Part shown: positions 17,437-27,573 of the stretch, one piece after another
How positions within the stretch are numbered: the stretch's first letter is position 1
How the letters are laid out: each line of letters begins with the position of its first letter
DNA from: Alphaproteobacteria bacterium
GTDB lineage: Bacteria > Pseudomonadota > Alphaproteobacteria > Micavibrionales > CSBR16-224
Direction: 5' to 3'
Assembly (NCBI GenBank): GCA_021775895.1
Contig: JAJFGX010000051.1
Coordinates: forward strand, 1-38,726
Length of the DNA stretch: 38,726 nt
Notes under the pieces: model-generated
Seen by the model: only the letters and a program-made list of their open reading frames with translations
Databases searched by the model: none
What the model was told of the DNA's origin: nothing
Position numbers and translations under genes: made by a program

Positions 17437-20196
17437 ATGAGCAAACAAGAACGAGTAAAGATAAACCGTCCAGGTGTTAAGGGCGTTTTAGCATTTTTTC
17501 TTCTTCCGCAATTCTGGCGATCATTTGGACACTTCTCACATATCAAGCCAACATTTATTAGAACTTTAGCTTTAATGCTTGAACAGTCTGGCTTACTGCC
17601 AATAAATCACTCCGCTACCCGTTATAGTGGCTTAAAAGAGCAGGACAATATTACCATACGTGGTATTATGGGGGAAGCTTGGTTTCACTTGCGAACCCGC
17701 AAAGATGTTGGTCTCTACCAATGGAGTATGTTTGGCTCTATAGTTATGATGTTTGCTTTATTTGTCGGTGCGATAGCAATGACTTTTGTATATTTTGCCT
17801 CAGGTACAATAGCTCAAGCACAGATTTTTAACCATTTAGGTGGTGCTACTGATTTAAGTGTTGTTCCTGTTTATGGTGGTACTGGTGGTTTTGATACCTC
17901 TGACCCAGCAGCAAGCCCCTCTGGAGATCTTGCTATAGGTATTCTAGACAAAGTACTACGTCAAGGGGCTCAAGGTACTGGTGGAGCATTACAAGATGCT
18001 ATAGCACCTATGTTTGGTACTTATAGTGCGGCTGTGTTAATCATTGCATCAATAATTGTTTTTTGGTCAATTGTTTCTATTGTTGTAGATTCTGCTCGTA
18101 CAGGACAGTTTGGTGGTGGTCGCCATAATATGGTCTGGACACCTATACGTTTTGTATTTGCCTTAGGTATTTTAGTACCAATTGGTGGTGGCTTTAACTC
18201 AGGTCAGATGATTGTCATGAAAATGGCAGAATGGGGTTCTAACCTTGGTACGAATATGTGGTCGGCATATGTTGCACCGACTGCAACACCTGATTTACTT
18301 GTTAATGGCTTAACCGCTGTTGATCCGGGGCAGTCGTTAATTTATCCATATTTGAAAAACCTTATATGTATGAAAGAAAATAATATGGCAGCAGAAGTCG
18401 CACATGGTGCATCTGTTCCTGCGTTTGCCCCTAATGGTTATCCTGTACCTACGGCTTTTCCTCCTCCTCCTGTTGCATCATACGCTGGGGCTATGCCACA
18501 CCCTGAATGGATTAGAGAAGTACCTGATACAGCGGCATGGGCTGCAGGTAATGATACTTATGCAGTTAATATAGGTAATGAGGCTCAACATAACCTTTGT
18601 GGTAGAGTATATATCCCAAACCCAGGCTCACTAGCAATTACTGGTGGTCTACCAGGGTCTCCGCCGCCAGATGCTATTGCTATATTTAAAGTGGCTGTAC
18701 GTATAGCTCAAAACACAGCTTTAAACAGCGTAAAAGCCGATATGGAACTTTATGCCTGTGCTTATGCGTCTAAAAATCAAGCAGCTCCAGTGGCAATGTA
18801 TCCTAATACTTGTCCAGTAACAGGTGCGCCAGCAACACCTGATGGTATTACAATCACACACCCTTGTAATGGTGGTGCGGCAAGTGGTTTTGGAGGATCG
18901 TACCCTGCCAAAGCTTGTAGAGATTTAATTATTGCCAATTACCTTGCTTCATTTGATACAGCTGTATATGGAGTTGGTGGCTTCGTTGATACAATTTTAA
19001 TGCCATATATTACAACTACGTTAGTACCTGAAACTCAAGCATATGGCTGGGCTGGTATGGGTGCATGGTACTATAAAATTGCTAACATTAATCGTGCGGC
19101 AGCATCTGCACAAGAAACAGAGACCAAGGCAAGTAGTAGTATGACAACATCATCTGCTGCAGCCGCTGCTCCTCCAGCATGTCCTATGTTTATACCAGCT
19201 TCGTTTTGTGCTACTATGCATAGCATAGGTAAGTTTGCTGATGATGCAATAAGCTTTATGGACTCCGGTGTTAATTCTAGCTTTGCAATGGCGAAAGATA
19301 TAATTGACCAAGGTTTTGTTCAAACTGCATTGCATGAAATGAAACAAGGCGATGGTACAATGTTAGTTAACATTGGGCAATGGGGACAAAATACGCACCC
19401 TATTTCACAATTAACAGCCACAGGGTCTAGCATCATTGATAAAAGTTTAAGTATGTATAACTGGATTATGATGTTGAACTTGGCGGCAGCTATTCCATTC
19501 TTTGGTGGTATAGTTGAAGCTTTAATGGCGGGACCAATTGGTGGATTACTTGGTATGTTCGCTTCATTTGGTATGCTTCCAGGTGTCATGTTACTTTACT
19601 ATGTGCCGTTAATACCATGGATTCGTGTGGTGTTTGCAGTGATGGCGTGGATTGTCTCTGTAGTTGAGGCTGTAGTTACTATACCTGTTATCGCATTGGC
19701 TCATTTACGAACTGATGGTGAGGGGTTAATGGGACCTATGACACAAGGCTCTTACATTGCTTGGCTCAATTTACTGTTACGACCCGGATTGACCGTTATA
19801 GGCTTTGTGATGGCAGGATTAATATTTGAGACTATGGTTTTATATACCAATGATACCTTTAATAATGCTATCTCATCTATGGGTAGTGGTGGATTTGGTG
19901 TACTTGACCAAGTAGTAAATACATATCTATACGTAATGATTGTTTATGCATTGCTTAATGCCTCATTTAAGTTGGTTGATATCATTCCAAATTCTACTAT
20001 GGCTTGGCTTGGTGGTCCTCAAGGTCATGACTTCAGCGGTGAAGCTGGAATCATTGAAAGAGGTGTGCATGAAATTGGTAGTGACTTTGCCCATGGTGTA
20101 GGTGGAGTTATGGGTAAACAGCAACCTGGTATGGGAGCCATTAGAGGTAGTATTGGGGGGACTGTTGGCGGTATAGTAAGCAAGATGAAAAAGTGA
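17437..20196 (+). CDS. dotA: DotA/TraY family type IVB secretion/conjugation protein (likely start 17437)
   Basis: About 920-aa multi-TM protein with DotA/TraY-like regions (GGRHNMVWTPIRFVFALGILVPIGGGFNSGQMIVMKMAEWGSNLGTNMW; DGEGLMGPMTQGSYIAWLNLLLRPGLTVIGFV); AGGGG RBS before ATG at 17437. Confidence 0.92.
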   Translation: MSKQERVKINRPGVKGVLAFFLLPQFWRSFGHFSHIKPTFIRTLALMLEQSGLLPINHSATRYSGLKEQDNITIRGIMGEAWFHLRTRKDVGLYQWSMFGSIVMMFALFVGAIAMTFVYFASGTIAQAQIFNHLGGATDLSVVPVYGGTGGFDTSDPAASPSGDLAIGILDKVLRQGAQGTGGALQDAIAPMFGTYSAAVLIIASIIVFWSIVSIVVDSARTGQFGGGRHNMVWTPIRFVFALGILVPIGGGFNSGQMIVMKMAEWGSNLGTNMWSAYVAPTATPDLLVNGLTAVDPGQSLIYPYLKNLICMKENNMAAEVAHGASVPAFAPNGYPVPTAFPPPPVASYAGAMPHPEWIREVPDTAAWAAGNDTYAVNIGNEAQHNLCGRVYIPNPGSLAITGGLPGSPPPDAIAIFKVAVRIAQNTALNSVKADMELYACAYASKNQAAPVAMYPNTCPVTGAPATPDGITITHPCNGGAASGFGGSYPAKACRDLIIANYLASFDTAVYGVGGFVDTILMPYITTTLVPETQAYGWAGMGAWYYKIANINRAAASAQETETKASSSMTTSSAAAAAPPACPMFIPASFCATMHSIGKFADDAISFMDSGVNSSFAMAKDIIDQGFVQTALHEMKQGDGTMLVNIGQWGQNTHPISQLTATGSSIIDKSLSMYNWIMMLNLAAAIPFFGGIVEALMAGPIGGLLGMFASFGMLPGVMLLYYVPLIPWIRVVFAVMAWIVSVVEAVVTIPVIALAHLRTDGEGLMGPMTQGSYIAWLNLLLRPGLTVIGFVMAGLIFETMVLYTNDTFNNAISSMGSGGFGVLDQVVNTYLYVMIVYALLNASFKLVDIIPNSTMAWLGGPQGHDFSGEAGIIERGVHEIGSDFAHGVGGVMGKQQPGMGAIRGSIGGTVGGIVSKMKK

Positions 20197-20224
20197 CGAC
20201 TTCATCTCAATTAAATAATTAAAG

Positions 20225-20259
20225 AAACGCTCTGTATAAATATTACGGGGCGTTTTTTT
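20225..20259 (+). terminator. rho-independent terminator after dotA
   Basis: AAACGCTCTGTA / TACGGGGCGTTT stem with 11-nt-or-less loop followed by T7 run. Confidence 0.85.
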
Positions 20260-20319
20260 GTGAGGTTTTTCTATATTTGACAGAACAGACAAAACATGAC
20301 ATATTGGCTCAAGTCTTTC

Positions 20320-20398
20320 GGGTCTAGATTTCAGGGCATCATTTTTGTAGATGTGTTGATTTATAGACCCTTAGAAAATTATAGTCGAGTGACTATAA
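20320..20398 (+). promoter_or_regulatory. structured 5' leader of pnp (two hairpins)
   Basis: GGGTCTA (20320-20326)/TAGACCC (20364-20370) enclosing CATC/GATG; then TTATAGTC-gagt-GACTATAA (20379-20398). Confidence 0.55.
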
Positions 20399-20439
20399 AA
20401 ATGGTTTAATTAATTAATTTAAAAAAGGAAATAATATAT

Positions 20440-22578
20440 ATGTTTGATATACATACAGAAACAATTGAATGGGCAGGTCGTACTCTGTCTTTTGAAACAG
20501 GCAAAATGGCACGCCAAGCAGATGGTGCTGTTGTGGCCAAATATGGTGACACAATGATTCTTGCAACTGCAGTTGGTGCAAGAACAATGAAATCAGGGCA
20601 AGATTTCTTCCCACTTTCAGTGCATTACCAAGAAAAATCATATGCCGCAGGTAAAATACCGGGTGGCTTCTTTAAGCGTGAGGCAAGACCTAGTGACCAT
20701 GCAACGCTAACTTCTAGGTTGATTGACCGCCCTATTCGTCCTTTATTTGCTAAAGGCTTTTTGAATGAGGTTCAGGTTATTTGTACTACTTTGGCTCATG
20801 ACTTTGTAAACATGCCTGATATTTTGGCATTAATTGCAACATCGGCTGCTTTAACAATTTCTGGTATGCCATTTATGGGGCCAATTGGTGGCGCTCGTGT
20901 TGGTTACATTGATGGAGAATTCGTACTTAATCCAACACCAGAACAAATGGAAGCAAGCGAACTAGACTTAATCGTTGCAGGTACTCGTGATGGTGTGTTG
21001 ATGGTTGAATCAGAAGCTAATGAGCTACCAGAAGATATAATGCTTGATGCTGTTATGTTTGGCTGGAAGGGTTTCCAACCTGTAATTGATATGATTATTG
21101 CTTTAGCTGAGAAAGCCGCTAAAGAACCATGGGATATCCCAGAAGTTTCTGATGAAAAAGTTGCATTGCAGAAAAAATTGCAAGATCAATTTGGTAGTGA
21201 TTTTGAAGGTGCTTATGGTTTAACTGTAAAGCAAGAGCGCCAAAAACGTCTTGCAGAAGTTCGTGATAGTGCAGTTGAAGCATTATCAGTTGAAGGTGAA
21301 GTTGATGGAGCTATGATTCAAGGATTGTGTAAGTCTGTTGAATCTGACATCGTTCGTGGCTCTATCTTGAAAACTGGTAATCGTATTGATGGTCGTGACA
21401 CAAAAACTGTCCGTCAAATTACAGCAGAAGCAGGAGTTTTACCTCGTGCGCATGGCTCGGCTTTGTTTACTCGTGGAGAAACACAAGGACTTATCGTTGC
21501 AACATTAGGTACAGGTCAAGACGAACAAATTATTGATGCTCTTGAAGGTGAATATAAAGAAAACTTCTTACTACATTATAACTTCCCATCATATTCTGTT
21601 GGCGAATGTGGACGTGTTGGCCCTGTTGGTCGTAGAGAAATTGGACATGGAAAGCTTGCATGGCGTGCGATTCATCCATTACTACCAAGTAAAGAAGAAT
21701 TCCCGTACACAATTCGTGTAGTATCTGAAATTACAGAATCAAACGGCTCATCTTCTATGGCTACTGTTTGTGGTACATCTTTAGCTTTGATGGACGCTGG
21801 TGTTCCTTTAGCAAGACCAATCGCAGGTATTGCGATGGGGCTGATTAAAGAGGGTGAAGATTTTGCGGTTCTTACAGATATTCTTGGTGATGAAGATCAC
21901 TTAGGAGATATGGATTTCAAAGTTGCAGGAACAGAAAAAGGTATCACAGCTCTACAAATGGATATAAAAATTACTTCCATTACAGAAGAGATTATGAAAG
22001 TTGCCTTAGAGCAAGCTCGTGATGGTCGCTCGCATATTCTTGGTGAAATGGCAAAATCTTTAACAGGAACTCGTGAAGCTTTGAGTGATTTTGCTCCGCA
22101 AATGACAAAATTCAGTATCCCACGTGATAAAATCCGTGAAGTAATTGGTAGTGGTGGAGCGGTAATTCGTGACATCGTTGAAACTACAGGTGCAAAAGTT
22201 AATATTGAAGATGATGGAACAGTTTGCGTATCATCAACTGATGTAGAATCTGGAGAAAAAGCAATTGCATGGATTAAAGATATTGTTGCAACAGCTGAAG
22301 TTGACACTATATATGACGGTAAAGTTGTACGTATTGTTGATTTCGGAGCATTCGTTAATATCATGAATAAAACAGATGGTTTAGTGCATATCTCTGAAAT
22401 AGCTGATCACAGAATTGGTAAAGTTAGCGATGTTCTTAAAGAAGGACAAGAAGTTAAAGTTAAATGTATCGCCATTGATGATAAAGGACGGATTAAACTA
22501 TCCATGAAATTTATTGATCAAGAAACTGGGGAAGAAATATCTCAAAGTGACGATACACAAGAAGCTGTTGATGCTTAA
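20440..22578 (+). CDS. pnp: polyribonucleotide nucleotidyltransferase
   Basis: Two RNase PH domains, KH ([20 protein letters not shown]) and S1 ([30 protein letters not shown]). Confidence 0.98.
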   Translation: MFDIHTETIEWAGRTLSFETGKMARQADGAVVAKYGDTMILATAVGARTMKSGQDFFPLSVHYQEKSYAAGKIPGGFFKREARPSDHATLTSRLIDRPIRPLFAKGFLNEVQVICTTLAHDFVNMPDILALIATSAALTISGMPFMGPIGGARVGYIDGEFVLNPTPEQMEASELDLIVAGTRDGVLMVESEANELPEDIMLDAVMFGWKGFQPVIDMIIALAEKAAKEPWDIPEVSDEKVALQKKLQDQFGSDFEGAYGLTVKQERQKRLAEVRDSAVEALSVEGEVDGAMIQGLCKSVESDIVRGSILKTGNRIDGRDTKTVRQITAEAGVLPRAHGSALFTRGETQGLIVATLGTGQDEQIIDALEGEYKENFLLHYNFPSYSVGECGRVGPVGRREIGHGKLAWRAIHPLLPSKEEFPYTIRVVSEITESNGSSSMATVCGTSLALMDAGVPLARPIAGIAMGLIKEGEDFAVLTDILGDEDHLGDMDFKVAGTEKGITALQMDIKITSITEEIMKVALEQARDGRSHILGEMAKSLTGTREALSDFAPQMTKFSIPRDKIREVIGSGGAVIRDIVETTGAKVNIEDDGTVCVSSTDVESGEKAIAWIKDIVATAEVDTIYDGKVVRIVDFGAFVNIMNKTDGLVHISEIADHRIGKVSDVLKEGQEVKVKCIAIDDKGRIKLSMKFIDQETGEEISQSDDTQEAVDA

Positions 22579-22589
22579 GGCTCTGTAGT

Positions 22590-23387
22590 ATGAATACTGG
22601 CAGTACTAATGACAATGTCATTGTTTTCCCAAAAGGAGATAATACGGCTCTGCGTTTGCCCCGTTTAATTGGGCATCGTGGAGCTCGTGCCTATGCTCCA
22701 GAAAATACTTTGGCATCATTACATACAGCAGCGGATATGGGCGTTGAATGGGTTGAACTTGACGTTAAGCTTAGCCGTGACGGAGAGCCTATAATCTTTC
22801 ATGATGAAACGTTAGAGCGTGTGACAGGTGCATCAGGGCTTGTTGCTGATATGGACTGGAAAGACCTAAAAGAGCTTGATGCAGGGGCTCATTTCTCGAA
22901 TAGCTTTGTTGATGAACGTATTCCACATTTAGAGCAAGCTCTAGACGTTATAATCGACCGTGGCATAGGTTTGAATTTAGAAATAAAGCCTTGCCCTGGA
23001 CGTGAGAAAGAAACAGCAGAGATAGCTCTGGATTGGCTATCACGTAGCTGGCCTGATGATGTGCCTCCACCAATAATTTCAAGCTTTCAATTGGTTAGTT
23101 TAGAAATGTCATTGATGATGATTCCTGAATACCCAAGGGGTTATTTGATATCTCCTAATGAAGAACAAACAGTTGATAATTGGCAGAAAAAAGCAGAACA
23201 CCTCGACGTTAAGACATTAAACTTTGACCTCTCATTTTTTAAAGATAACCCAGAGATGGTCAAAGAATTCCTTGATACTGATTATACGTTAATGTGCTTT
23301 ACTGTTAATGATTTAAGCCAAGCAGAGGAACTGTTTGACATGGGCGTTACCAGCATTTTCTCAGATATGCCTGATTTGTTAGACTGA
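22590..23387 (+). CDS. glycerophosphodiester phosphodiesterase
   Basis: IGHRGARAYAPENTLASL, WVELDVKLSRDGEPIIFHDETLERVTG, LNLEIKP. Confidence 0.95.
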   Translation: MNTGSTNDNVIVFPKGDNTALRLPRLIGHRGARAYAPENTLASLHTAADMGVEWVELDVKLSRDGEPIIFHDETLERVTGASGLVADMDWKDLKELDAGAHFSNSFVDERIPHLEQALDVIIDRGIGLNLEIKPCPGREKETAEIALDWLSRSWPDDVPPPIISSFQLVSLEMSLMMIPEYPRGYLISPNEEQTVDNWQKKAEHLDVKTLNFDLSFFKDNPEMVKEFLDTDYTLMCFTVNDLSQAEELFDMGVTSIFSDMPDLLD

Positions 23388-23423
23388 TAAATATATTTGG
23401 TAAAATATATGAAAGGCTAGAAA

Positions 23424-23870
23424 ATGGATTTAAAAATAGCTGAAAAACAAGAGCAATTTAAATTGGAAAGTTTTCTTGTTTTTAATAATGGGGAGCGTAA
23501 TCGCAATCTAGCAAAAGGTTATATAAAGTGTATGTTTTCAGATGATTATCGTAAGCCTACATTTGTTTTATCCCTAGTTGATGATGAAATTATTGGTGCT
23601 GCCGCATATTCCGAAGAGTTTTTTACTACAAATACGTGGGGAGTTAGTTGGGTTAGTGTACATAAAGATTTTCGAAATCAAGGCATTGGACAAAAATTAG
23701 TAGAGTTTTGCCTAAAAAATATTTATGAAGAGGCTCAAAAAAAGGTATCAGTTATTCTTTGTACTTACCCTAATAAAACTAAGTTATATGAAAAAATAGG
23801 TTTTTCATGTGTCGGTCATGATTGCAGTGGCGGTTCATTTATGTTCAAAGTTATTGGAGATAGTAAGTGA
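23424..23870 (+). CDS. GNAT-family N-acetyltransferase
   Basis: WVSVHKDFRNQGIGQKLVEFCL acetyl-CoA loop, YEKIGFSCVG. Confidence 0.88.
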   Translation: MDLKIAEKQEQFKLESFLVFNNGERNRNLAKGYIKCMFSDDYRKPTFVLSLVDDEIIGAAAYSEEFFTTNTWGVSWVSVHKDFRNQGIGQKLVEFCLKNIYEEAQKKVSVILCTYPNKTKLYEKIGFSCVGHDCSGGSFMFKVIGDSK

Positions 23871-23882
23871 TAATAGAAGTGA

Positions 23883-24797
23883 TTACAGTTTAGGCCATCT
23901 ACGATGCAGCCATAACCATTGTTCTGGTCTTTCCTTAATCCAGCCTTCCATTATTTGATGAATATCTAGCATAATTTTATATATATCTTGCTCTTTATTT
24001 CCTGTTGTCTCTACTTCCAGTTTTGGCAAAACAGTCATGCGGAATTTAGCTCCGCCTAGCCTTTCCATACGAATTAAGTATATCGGGCAGTTAAATTTTA
24101 ATGCAAATTGTGCGGCAACTGGCATCGTCATTGCATCACGCCCAAAGAATGGTATAGGCAGTCCTTCATTGAATTTTTGATCAATTAATATACCTAGCTT
24201 TCCACCATTTTTAATTACACTAGTCATCTTAATAATAGATTTGCGACTTTTAAAAATATAATCATTTGCCCCTGATTTTCTAGCATATTGTAATAGCTTT
24301 TCTATCCATGGGTTATTAGGCTCACGATAAGCTAAGGTCATGTCTAAATTACATTGCTGTTTTGCACTTGCAGGCATTATTTCCCAATTGGCAAAATGCC
24401 CTGAGACCATCATTGCAGCTTTGTCACCCTTAATAATGTCTTCAAGCATATCCTTATTTACAATTTCAACTGCTTGAGCAATTTTACGAAGATGTGGATA
24501 TTCAGCAATAGTACGCCCTAAATTATCCCACATACCCAAGACAATTTTTTGTTTCTCTTGTTCATTCATTTCAGGAAATGCCTGACTTAGATTATCATAA
24601 GCTATTTTTGATCCCGCTAATTTTAAGCCAAATTTACGCCCTATCCAGCCACCAATATTAGATGCTGTATTGGCAGGTAAAAGCCAGAAAAAACCATAAA
24701 CAATATGAACCAAAATAGCTTCAATAATATAACGTAAACCTCGCCCAATCGGCATAGATTCAGTGAAGTGCGGTTTAATTTTGGTTTTACTGTTCAT
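23883..24797 (-). CDS. lysophospholipid/lipid A acyltransferase (LpxL/HtrB family)
   Basis: MMVSGHFANWEIMP, YREPNNPWIEKLL, GGKLGILIDQKFNEGLPIPFFGRDAMTMPVAAQFALKFNCPI, WLWLHRRW. Confidence 0.92.
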   Translation of the reverse strand: MNSKTKIKPHFTESMPIGRGLRYIIEAILVHIVYGFFWLLPANTASNIGGWIGRKFGLKLAGSKIAYDNLSQAFPEMNEQEKQKIVLGMWDNLGRTIAEYPHLRKIAQAVEIVNKDMLEDIIKGDKAAMMVSGHFANWEIMPASAKQQCNLDMTLAYREPNNPWIEKLLQYARKSGANDYIFKSRKSIIKMTSVIKNGGKLGILIDQKFNEGLPIPFFGRDAMTMPVAAQFALKFNCPIYLIRMERLGGAKFRMTVLPKLEVETTGNKEQDIYKIMLDIHQIMEGWIKERPEQWLWLHRRWPKL

Positions 24798-25800
24798 TTT
24801 TATATTTATTTAATTTTTCTTCTAGGAATGACTTTATAGCCTGTTTATCTTGCCATTGTAAAGTAATCCTACAGATTTTAACAGAATCCTGCATTTTTTC
24901 TGGAATACGAATAAAATCTTTTTCTGTTGTGATTAAGGTCGCATTTTTTTCTTTTGCTTCTTCTGCAAGCATCATAATTTCTTTTTCTGTATATGGGTGA
25001 TGATCTGCGAACCTATGAAATGAAATAATATTTGCCCCACAGCTCTGTAGAGTTTCTTTAAACTTTTCTGGCAGACCTAGCCCAGCAAAACCAATGACAT
25101 CTTGTTCTTGTAATTCTTCTGCAACCACAATATTCGCATAGAAAATAGGTCGATTAAAACTTTGTTCTTCTAAATAGTTATCCCATATTTTTTTTGTTTC
25201 TTCTGTTGTATTTAGCACAACACAAGCATTTGCTCTAGCCAAGCCATCTTTTGGCATTTCACGTAAAGGCCCTGCTGGTAGAATAGAGTGATTACCAAAG
25301 CCTCTAACCCCGTCAATCACCAGCATAGAAACATCTTTAAATAAGGAAAAATTCTGAAAACCGTCGTCCATAATAATACTATCAGCTTTATTATTAGAGA
25401 TGATTGCTGCACCCTCAGCTCTATTCTTTGCAATTAAGCAAGGAGCATGTTTTGCTAATAATAATGGCTCATCACCTGTTAATGAATAATCATGCTGATT
25501 AGCCTCTACATATATTGGCTTTTCACTGTTACCTCCATAGCCTCTTGATAGGAAATGGGGGCTGCAATTTAATTCTTTTAGAATATCTACAACTGCAATA
25601 GCAACTGGGGTTTTACCACTTCCGCCAACTGTAATATTACCAATACAGATAACAGGTATTGGGACTTTCTTTGTACTTTGTATAGAACGATATATTTTAG
25701 AAAAAAAGTTATAAACCACACTAACCACTCTTAATAAAAGAGGAGCTTTTTTGTCTTCGTACCAAAAATTTGGTGTTTTAAACATACGGGAGAAACCCAA
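24787..25800 (-). CDS. lpxK: tetraacyldisaccharide 4'-kinase
   Basis: VICIGNITVGGSGKTPVAIAV, FLSRGYGG, DEPLLLAK, IIMDDGFQN, LPAGPLREM, ATLITTEKDFIRIP. Confidence 0.97.
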   Translation of the reverse strand: MGFSRMFKTPNFWYEDKKAPLLLRVVSVVYNFFSKIYRSIQSTKKVPIPVICIGNITVGGSGKTPVAIAVVDILKELNCSPHFLSRGYGGNSEKPIYVEANQHDYSLTGDEPLLLAKHAPCLIAKNRAEGAAIISNNKADSIIMDDGFQNFSLFKDVSMLVIDGVRGFGNHSILPAGPLREMPKDGLARANACVVLNTTEETKKIWDNYLEEQSFNRPIFYANIVVAEELQEQDVIGFAGLGLPEKFKETLQSCGANIISFHRFADHHPYTEKEIMMLAEEAKEKNATLITTEKDFIRIPEKMQDSVKICRITLQWQDKQAIKSFLEEKLNKYKNEQ

Positions 25801-27195
25801 TTATTTTTTACAACCATCAAATCGTTTTTTTATCACATCAAAACTAGCACGAACCGCATAGGCCTCACCACCTTTAGGACGACCAGCTTTCTTAGTAGGA
25901 TTCCAGCCATATGTATCGATATGAACCCAATCAATGTCTTTTTCAACAAACTTCTGTAAGAATAGAGCAGCTGTAATTGCTCCTGCCATACCGCCAGTAC
26001 CAGAATTATTAATATCTGCAATATCACTAGATAGCATTTCTTCATAGTTGCTCCATAAAGGCATACGCCATAACGGATCTTTAGTTGCTTTTGCTGATGC
26101 TTCAAAGGCTTCTGCTACGCTATCACTATTAGTGAATATTGGCGGTATTTCTGGCCCTAAAGCTACTCTTGCAGCACCTGTTAATGTTGCAAAATCTATA
26201 AGTAAATCTGGCTTTTCCGTGCAAGCTTCTGCTAAAGCATCAGCCAAGACTAAACGCCCTTCTGCATCTGTATTACCAATTTCAATTGTTATGCCTTTGC
26301 GACTATCAATCACGTCACTTGGACGAAATGCATTAGAAGAAATTGAATTTTCAACCGCAGGAATTAAAACACGTAAACGCACTGGAAGGTTATGAGCCAT
26401 AATCATCGACGCAAGCCCTAGAACGTGAGCCGCTCCACCCATGTCTTTTTTCATTAAAGACATACCACTACCCGGTTTTATATTTAAACCACCAGAGTCA
26501 AAACAAACACCTTTACCAACTAAAGTTACTTTAGGTGCATTTTTATCTCCCCACGTAAAATCAATTAAACGAGGTTCTTTATCGCTTGCCCTACCAACCG
26601 CATGAATAGCAGGATAATTTTTCTTTAATAAATCATCACCAAGAATAATTTTAGGTGTTTGAGCATTGAATTTTTTAGCCAAGGCTCTTGTCGCTTTAGC
26701 TAAATCATCAGGCCCCATATCATTAGTTGGCGTAGAGATTAAATCACGAATCATAAAAATTGCATCAGTAGTCGCTTCAACAGCTATACGATCAGCATTT
26801 TTTGGCCATAGTAATTTATTGTCTTTTGTTGAAGCATCAGATTTATATTTATCAAAACTATATTGCCCAAACTCCCAACCCATTGCAGCAAGTGTTGCTT
26901 CTTTTTCTTCCATTTCACGTTCAATAAAATATCCTGCTTTATGTGGTGGGAGTTTATTTGGAAGTTCAGCATAAGTATAGAACTCAGTTTCATCAGCTAC
27001 GCCATAAAGATAACCAGCAACTTCACCATCTGGTTTAGACAAGCTTAAAACAGAGCCATCTTTAGCAGAAAAAGAGGCGTTCTTAACTTGTTTTTGTATT
27101 TCTTTAGGTTGTGACTTAAGCCAACCCTTTAGTTCATCTTGAGTTAAAGGTGTTATAGAATGAGCTGATTTATTTTTACGTTCTAAGAATTGCAT
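25801..27195 (-). CDS. leucyl aminopeptidase family protein (M17)
   Basis: LVGKGVCFDSGGLNIKPGSGMSLMKKDMGGAAHVLG, NTDAEGRLVLADAL. Confidence 0.96.
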   Translation of the reverse strand: MQFLERKNKSAHSITPLTQDELKGWLKSQPKEIQKQVKNASFSAKDGSVLSLSKPDGEVAGYLYGVADETEFYTYAELPNKLPPHKAGYFIEREMEEKEATLAAMGWEFGQYSFDKYKSDASTKDNKLLWPKNADRIAVEATTDAIFMIRDLISTPTNDMGPDDLAKATRALAKKFNAQTPKIILGDDLLKKNYPAIHAVGRASDKEPRLIDFTWGDKNAPKVTLVGKGVCFDSGGLNIKPGSGMSLMKKDMGGAAHVLGLASMIMAHNLPVRLRVLIPAVENSISSNAFRPSDVIDSRKGITIEIGNTDAEGRLVLADALAEACTEKPDLLIDFATLTGAARVALGPEIPPIFTNSDSVAEAFEASAKATKDPLWRMPLWSNYEEMLSSDIADINNSGTGGMAGAITAALFLQKFVEKDIDWVHIDTYGWNPTKKAGRPKGGEAYAVRASFDVIKKRFDGCKK

Positions 27196-27307
27196 AATGA
27201 TAATCTCCTTAATATGCTTTCAATGTAATTGAATTGGAATATAGCAAATACATAAAACAATATCGAGTTAAAAGTAAATAGGAACAAATTTAAAAAGCTA
27301 TATAAAC

Positions 27308-27541
27308 TTAAGAAGCTTGTGATTGACTACGCAAAGCATCAAATTTATTTAAAGCTGCTTCAATTTCATCTGAGAATTCACGTCTTTCAACAAAATCTGT
27401 GCCACCAGCACCTCTGGTTAATGACAATTCTAAGGCACGACTAAGTAACTCAGACAAATTGATATCTTCTTGTTCTAAAGCAAGGTTAAAAGCATCAAGT
27501 ATTTTATCACTTAATCTCTGGTAGGTTTCTTCTTCACTCAT
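27308..27541 (-). CDS. small conserved-looking hypothetical protein
   Basis: 77-aa ORF between lap and sppA, GGAGAGTAAC RBS before ATG. Confidence 0.65.
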   Translation of the reverse strand: MSEEETYQRLSDKILDAFNLALEQEDINLSELLSRALELSLTRGAGGTDFVERREFSDEIEAALNKFDALRSQSQAS

Positions 27542-27573
27542 GTTACTCTCCTTTAATTTACTTACGATACATA

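Noticed and set aside
19963-20292. Minus-strand ORF of 109 aa
   Set aside because: Antisense to the dotA end and its terminator; no RBS or family signal
21897-22364. Minus-strand ORF of 155 aa
   Set aside because: Antisense shadow of pnp coding sequence
25833-26974. ORFs 25833-26105, 26048-26395 and 26666-26974
   Set aside because: Alternative-frame or antisense ORFs within the M17 aminopeptidase gene
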